From an uncultured Clostridia bacterium (GTDB lineage: Bacteria > Bacillota > Clostridia > Oscillospirales > Ruminococcaceae), in assembly GCA_945829235.1 (NCBI GenBank), contig CALZUA010000001.1, forward strand, positions 124,001-188,000: a DNA stretch of 64,000 bases, written 5' to 3'. The notes beneath the pieces were generated by a model that saw nothing but the letters and a program-made list of their open reading frames with translations, made no database searches and had not been told where the DNA came from. The translations under genes and the position numbers were made by a program. The first letter of the stretch is position 1, and every line of letters starts with the position of its first letter. Below are positions 61,144-64,000 of this stretch, in pieces.

Positions 61144-61890
61144 TCACACACCAACAGCCCACATTCCATCGATTTGCGTTGAAAGTGTATCATAGCTCCA
61201 GAGCCGCTCGGAACGCGCTCTGCTGTTGGGGTCACGCACGGAAAACAACCCGTTTTCGTAGCCGCAAATCAGTATAAAATGGCCCGATGAGGTGAAATCG
61301 CCCTTGCCCATCGCGCAGATTATCAGCTTGTTCTCGGCGAGCGCGTTCACCATACTCGCTTCCCACAACGGAATCTCCTCGGAGCGCAGTCCAAGCTGTT
61401 CCGCGCCCTTGCTCATAAGCGTCCAAGCCGAGCCGTTTTTGTAGCTCGAGAAGCCGTTTTCATCGCTGAATTTTGCTATGTATGCGGGCGAAAGCGTTTC
61501 GTCCTTGAGAAGATAAGCGCAAGCCATCGAAAGTGTTGTCGGACCGCAGCCGCTCAACCCCATCAGCTCACCCGAATACTCCAGATACCCCCACCGCTCG
61601 TCCCACTGCAAAAAAAGCGGCACGCTCCCATCCTCGGGCAAAGTCACTGTGCAGACAAATTTCACGTCCTTTTTCAGCGGATAATTCAGCACAAAATCCC
61701 GAGTTTCGGGATTGCGTTCCAGCATTGCCACAAGCTCGTTCGGGTATTCGCTTGGATTTATCCCGTTGTCAGTTGCAAATGAGCAAATTTCGGAGTTCGC
61801 GAGAGCGGCAGAATTTTGCTTTTTCGGTACAAGAAAAACGACCGCGACAATTGCCGCCAAAATTGAAATATAGATAATTTTTGCTTTCAT
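61144..61890 (-). CDS. C39-like (papain-fold) peptidase, membrane-anchored
   Basis: A 248-residue protein with an N-terminal signal anchor (about 4-21). The C39-like peptidase domain has C115 in SGCGPTTLSMA, H204 in SSGHFILICGY and D220 in VRDPNS, a full Cys-His-Asp triad, and WDERWG before the active Cys. It acts outside the membrane, perhaps on peptides or cell wall cross-links. It lies 81 bases downstream of the VanRS-like pair on the same strand, so it may be their target. Its ribosome site GGGGAG is the right arm of a hairpin (61898-61927). Confidence 0.88.
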   Translation of the reverse strand: MKAKIIYISILAAIVAVVFLVPKKQNSAALANSEICSFATDNGINPSEYPNELVAMLERNPETRDFVLNYPLKKDVKFVCTVTLPEDGSVPLFLQWDERWGYLEYSGELMGLSGCGPTTLSMACAYLLKDETLSPAYIAKFSDENGFSSYKNGSAWTLMSKGAEQLGLRSEEIPLWEASMVNALAENKLIICAMGKGDFTSSGHFILICGYENGLFSVRDPNSRARSERLWSYDTLSTQIDGMWAVGV

Positions 61891-61897
61891 AAAATCA

Positions 61898-61927
61898 CTC
61901 CCCGAACTAAATTATAAGCTCGGGGAG
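61898..61927 (-). promoter_or_regulatory. Hairpin enclosing the peptidase ribosome site
   Basis: Minus strand: CTCCCCGA (61927-61920) pairs with TCGGGGAG (61905-61898) across a 14-base loop. The right arm is the Shine-Dalgarno sequence, seven bases before the ATG at 61890. It could end the histidine kinase transcript or hide the ribosome site. Confidence 0.6.
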
Positions 61928-61971
61928 CAAGTTTTGTTTTAAGGAAAAATTACGGAAAAATTAAGATTTTC

Positions 61972-63072
61972 TTACATCGGAAGAACGATTGTAAAGGTGA
62001 TGTCGTTTCCGTTGCACGCGGCGGAAATTGTGCCGTTGTGAATCTCGATAATCTGCTTTGTTATCGCAAGTCCAAGCCCTGCGCCGCCTGTTTTACTGCG
62101 GCGGGAGCTATCCAGTCGGCAGAATTTATCGAAAATTCGCGCAAGCTTTTCGGACGGAATTTCATCGCCGCAATTTGTGAGCGTAACCACGATATTGCTC
62201 CCCGAAAAATGCGCGGTAAGCTTAACCTCGCTGTCGTCCCAGCCGTAATTTACGGCGTTTCGCAAAAGATTATCGAGCGCGCGGGCAAGCTTGTCAGCGT
62301 CCGCGTTGAGCCTGATTCCGCTCTCGATATCGCAGGATATCGCCATACGTTTTTCCTCGAGCAACGGGTAAAATTCCTCGACAAGCTGATTGAGCATTAT
62401 CGACAGGTCAACGTTTGTTTTTTCAAGCGAAAGCTCGCTCAAATTAAGCCGCGTTATCTCGAAAAACTCGTTTATGAGCTGCTCGAGCCGATACGCCTTG
62501 TCGAGCGTTATCCCGACGTATTTTGCACGCTGTTCACGCGGCAAATCGGGCGAGTCCTCGAGTATTCCGAGGTAGCCGATAATCGATGTGAGCGGCGTTT
62601 TCAAATCGTGCGCGAGGTACACGATAAGGTCATTTTTCTGCTGTTCGGCAAGTTGCCGCGCCTGCTCGTTTATCATCAGGCGGTCGCGGTAATTTTTAAC
62701 CGAGCTTGCAAAGGTTTTCAGTTCCTCGGGACAATTCTCGCCGAAAACCACGGATTTTTCGTCATTAACCGCGTTTTCGGTGAGCGAAAGCAGTTTCCCG
62801 TGATGAGAAACAGTGCGGATTGTTATGATAAGAAAGCCGATAAAATAAGCGATTAGCACGATTTCTTTTCGATAATAGCAAACAAAATTGTACACACTTG
62901 CGGCAAAATCGCGGAAGCCGTCAAAGTCCGAAGCTACTCCTCTAAAAAGTTCGTATGCGACATTGAAGAAAAGAAATCTCAAAAGTAGCACGGCGGCGAC
63001 GAAAATTGCCGTGAAAATCGCTAGTTTTCCGATGTATTTATTTAGAACGCGGTTTTTCAATTTTGTAGCCAA
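61972..63072 (-). CDS. Sensor histidine kinase, VanS-like
   Basis: A 366-residue kinase: TM1 about 16-38, short extracellular loop, TM2 about 70-88, dimerisation/phospho-acceptor H155 in VYLAHDLKTPLTSIIGYL, then the ATPase domain with N box (LDNLLRNAVNYG), G1 (RIFDKFCRLDSSRRSKTGGAGLGLAI). It is close to VanS-type kinases of Firmicutes. It overlaps the response regulator gene by 35 bases. Confidence 0.93.
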   Translation of the reverse strand: MATKLKNRVLNKYIGKLAIFTAIFVAAVLLLRFLFFNVAYELFRGVASDFDGFRDFAASVYNFVCYYRKEIVLIAYFIGFLIITIRTVSHHGKLLSLTENAVNDEKSVVFGENCPEELKTFASSVKNYRDRLMINEQARQLAEQQKNDLIVYLAHDLKTPLTSIIGYLGILEDSPDLPREQRAKYVGITLDKAYRLEQLINEFFEITRLNLSELSLEKTNVDLSIMLNQLVEEFYPLLEEKRMAISCDIESGIRLNADADKLARALDNLLRNAVNYGWDDSEVKLTAHFSGSNIVVTLTNCGDEIPSEKLARIFDKFCRLDSSRRSKTGGAGLGLAITKQIIEIHNGTISAACNGNDITFTIVLPM

Positions 63073-63736
63073 CCCCCCAAACTGTCGTTATGTAATGCGG
63101 TGAGCGCGGCTTTTCACCGAGCTTTTCGCGTATCCTCCGAATGTGTACCATCACGGTATTGTTGCTGTCGAGGTAATCCTCGCCCCAAACGCTCTCGAAA
63201 ATTTTCTCGGACGAAACCACGGTTCCCGCGTTCTCGCAGAGCAACCACAAAATGTTGAACTCTGTCGGCGTGAGCGAAATTTCCTTTTCAAACAGGGAAC
63301 AGGTGTGGTTGTCCTTGTTTATCAAAAGTCCGTCGTACTCGAAAATGTTCGCGGACGGCTCGGAGTTGTAGTTTTTGTAACGCCGGAAGTGTGCTTTAAC
63401 GCGCGCGGCAAGCTCCAGCGGGTTAAACGGTTTGGTCACATAATCATCAGCGCCGATTGACAAACCGGTGATTTTGTCGATGTCCTCGGTTCGCGCGGTG
63501 AGCATAATGACGGGGAAATTGTAGCGCTCGCGGATTTTTTTGCACACCACAAACCCGTCATAAACCGGCATCATCACGTCTAAAATCGCCATATCAAGGT
63601 CTGCTCCGAGCGTGTTTACGACAGCAAGCGCCTCCGCTCCGTCAAAGCACTTGTACACCTCGTGCTCTTCGTTTTTCAGGATAATCTCAACCAGCTCGGC
63701 GATTTCCTTCTCATCGTCGGCAACAAGTATCTTCAT
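63038..63736 (-). CDS. OmpR-family response regulator, VanR-like
   Basis: A 232-residue regulator: receiver domain with phospho-acceptor D53 (MAILDVMMP) and conserved Thr/Lys (MLTART, VTKPFNPLEL), then a winged-helix DNA-binding domain (FEKEISLTPTEFNILWLLCENAG...SNNTVMVHIRRIREKLGE). With the overlapping kinase it forms a two-component system probably responding to cell-envelope stress. Start after AGAGGTGGTGCA. Confidence 0.95.
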   Translation of the reverse strand: MKILVADDEKEIAELVEIILKNEEHEVYKCFDGAEALAVVNTLGADLDMAILDVMMPVYDGFVVCKKIRERYNFPVIMLTARTEDIDKITGLSIGADDYVTKPFNPLELAARVKAHFRRYKNYNSEPSANIFEYDGLLINKDNHTCSLFEKEISLTPTEFNILWLLCENAGTVVSSEKIFESVWGEDYLDSNNTVMVHIRRIREKLGEKPRSPHYITTVWGVGYKIEKPRSK

Positions 63737-63829
63737 TGCACCACCTCTTTCCTGTTAATTATAACATATTTCTGCGAAATTTTACAGTGGTAAAATCTTA
63801 ATTTTTTCTGATATTTTTTGTGCGTTCGC

Positions 63830-63858
63830 TTGAAAATGCTTGCGGAATTTGGTATAAT
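63830..63858 (+). promoter_or_regulatory. Promoter of the right-edge gene
   Basis: TTGAAA (63830-63835), 17 bases, TATAAT (63853-63858), diverging from the VanRS-like operon. Confidence 0.7.
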
Positions 63859-63901
63859 GAAGAAAATTCTATGCGAAATCGTAGTGTGAGGAGGAATTGT
63901 T

Positions 63902-64000
63902 TTGGCGTTTCAATTAAACAGCGTTGTGCCGTGGGGGAGAAATCTCGGCGAATATCGGAGTATGTTTTGTTTAACCGACGAGGATATGCGAAAGCGGATT
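63902..64000 (+). CDS. Start of a SAM-dependent methyltransferase-like gene (partial)
   Basis: Thirty-three codons are visible: AFQLNSVVPWGRNLGEYRSM then FCLTDEDMRKRI. The VVPWGR...EYxxMFxLT opening is that of a family of small conserved proteins usually labelled SAM-dependent methyltransferases. A TTG start follows GAGGAGGAATTGT. The rest is outside the window. Confidence 0.7.
   Translation, partial: MAFQLNSVVPWGRNLGEYRSMFCLTDEDMRKRI

Noticed and set aside
1-64000. CRISPR arrays, tRNA or rRNA genes, insertion sequences, prophage
   Set aside because: No regularly spaced repeats, cloverleaf sequences, transposase or integrase frames, or phage structural genes were seen by reading; short or degenerate ones could be missed without a computed search.

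Overview
The window looks like chromosomal DNA of a low-to-medium GC, Gram-positive, anaerobic Clostridia-type bacterium, most likely a gut Ruminococcaceae/Oscillospiraceae relative. This is inferred from AGGAG-type ribosome sites, many TTGACA-17-TATAAT promoters, lipoproteins, AzlCD, paired MATE exporters, ComEA/DprA, VanRS-like signalling, two chemoreceptors and an intracellular beta-mannanase. No tRNA, rRNA, CRISPR array or insertion sequence was found. Start sites were chosen by ribosome-site spacing and often lie inside the longest open frame.

Layout. 0-6 kb: paired half-size TSUP transporters, a half-size EamA protein, rplJ-rplL behind an L10 leader, followed on the same strand by a lipoprotein carrying an L7/L12 C-terminal domain; then ApbE, a deaminase and a MATE exporter. 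6-16 kb: KAP P-loop protein, second MATE, dprA, PfkB kinase, comEA, azlCD, NUDIX, trpD, fucO. 16-21 kb: soluble PocR-type chemoreceptor, DUF1653, peptide deformylase, Cache chemoreceptor, zinc-ribbon NUDIX. 21-29 kb: a giant six-domain multicopper oxidase interrupted by three frameshifts, DUF2935, a BtuF/FecCD/ATPase importer, and a junction joining two truncated genes. 29-35 kb: small membrane or lipoproteins and a TetR-controlled divergent cluster with matching operators at both promoters. 35-50 kb: c-di-GMP proteins (REC-GGDEF, membrane EAL), tyrosine phosphatase, an AT-rich McrBC restriction pair, small unknown genes, and a WYL regulator plus CbxX-like AAA ATPase with two perfect palindromes between them. 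50-59 kb: one tightly packed run of ppk1 (decayed), FIST-EAL, substrate-binding/vWA lipoprotein, XpaC, substrate-binding-like protein and TelA. 59-64 kb: AraC regulator divergent from a collapsed cellobiose 2-epimerase and GH26 mannanase; VanRS-like pair with a C39-like peptidase; start of a methyltransferase gene.

How parts work together. The TetR repressor probably controls its own operon (flavodoxin, perhaps cupin) and the hydrolase/kinase/methyltransferase operon, and a third promoter-operator at 45.4 kb has no gene behind it. FucO lies beside a PocR-type chemoreceptor, which suggests sensing of a diol or aldehyde. The 50-59 kb run couples c-di-GMP-type signalling with a Tel/Ter-like envelope module.

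A caution. Several genes carry lesions of similar kinds: single-base losses in short homopolymers (oxidase three times, methyltransferase once), in-frame TAG codons (ppk1, vWA), and deletions at short direct repeats (ppk1, epimerase), plus one inversion-like junction. These may be genuine decay, but sequencing, amplification or assembly artefacts explain them at least as well.
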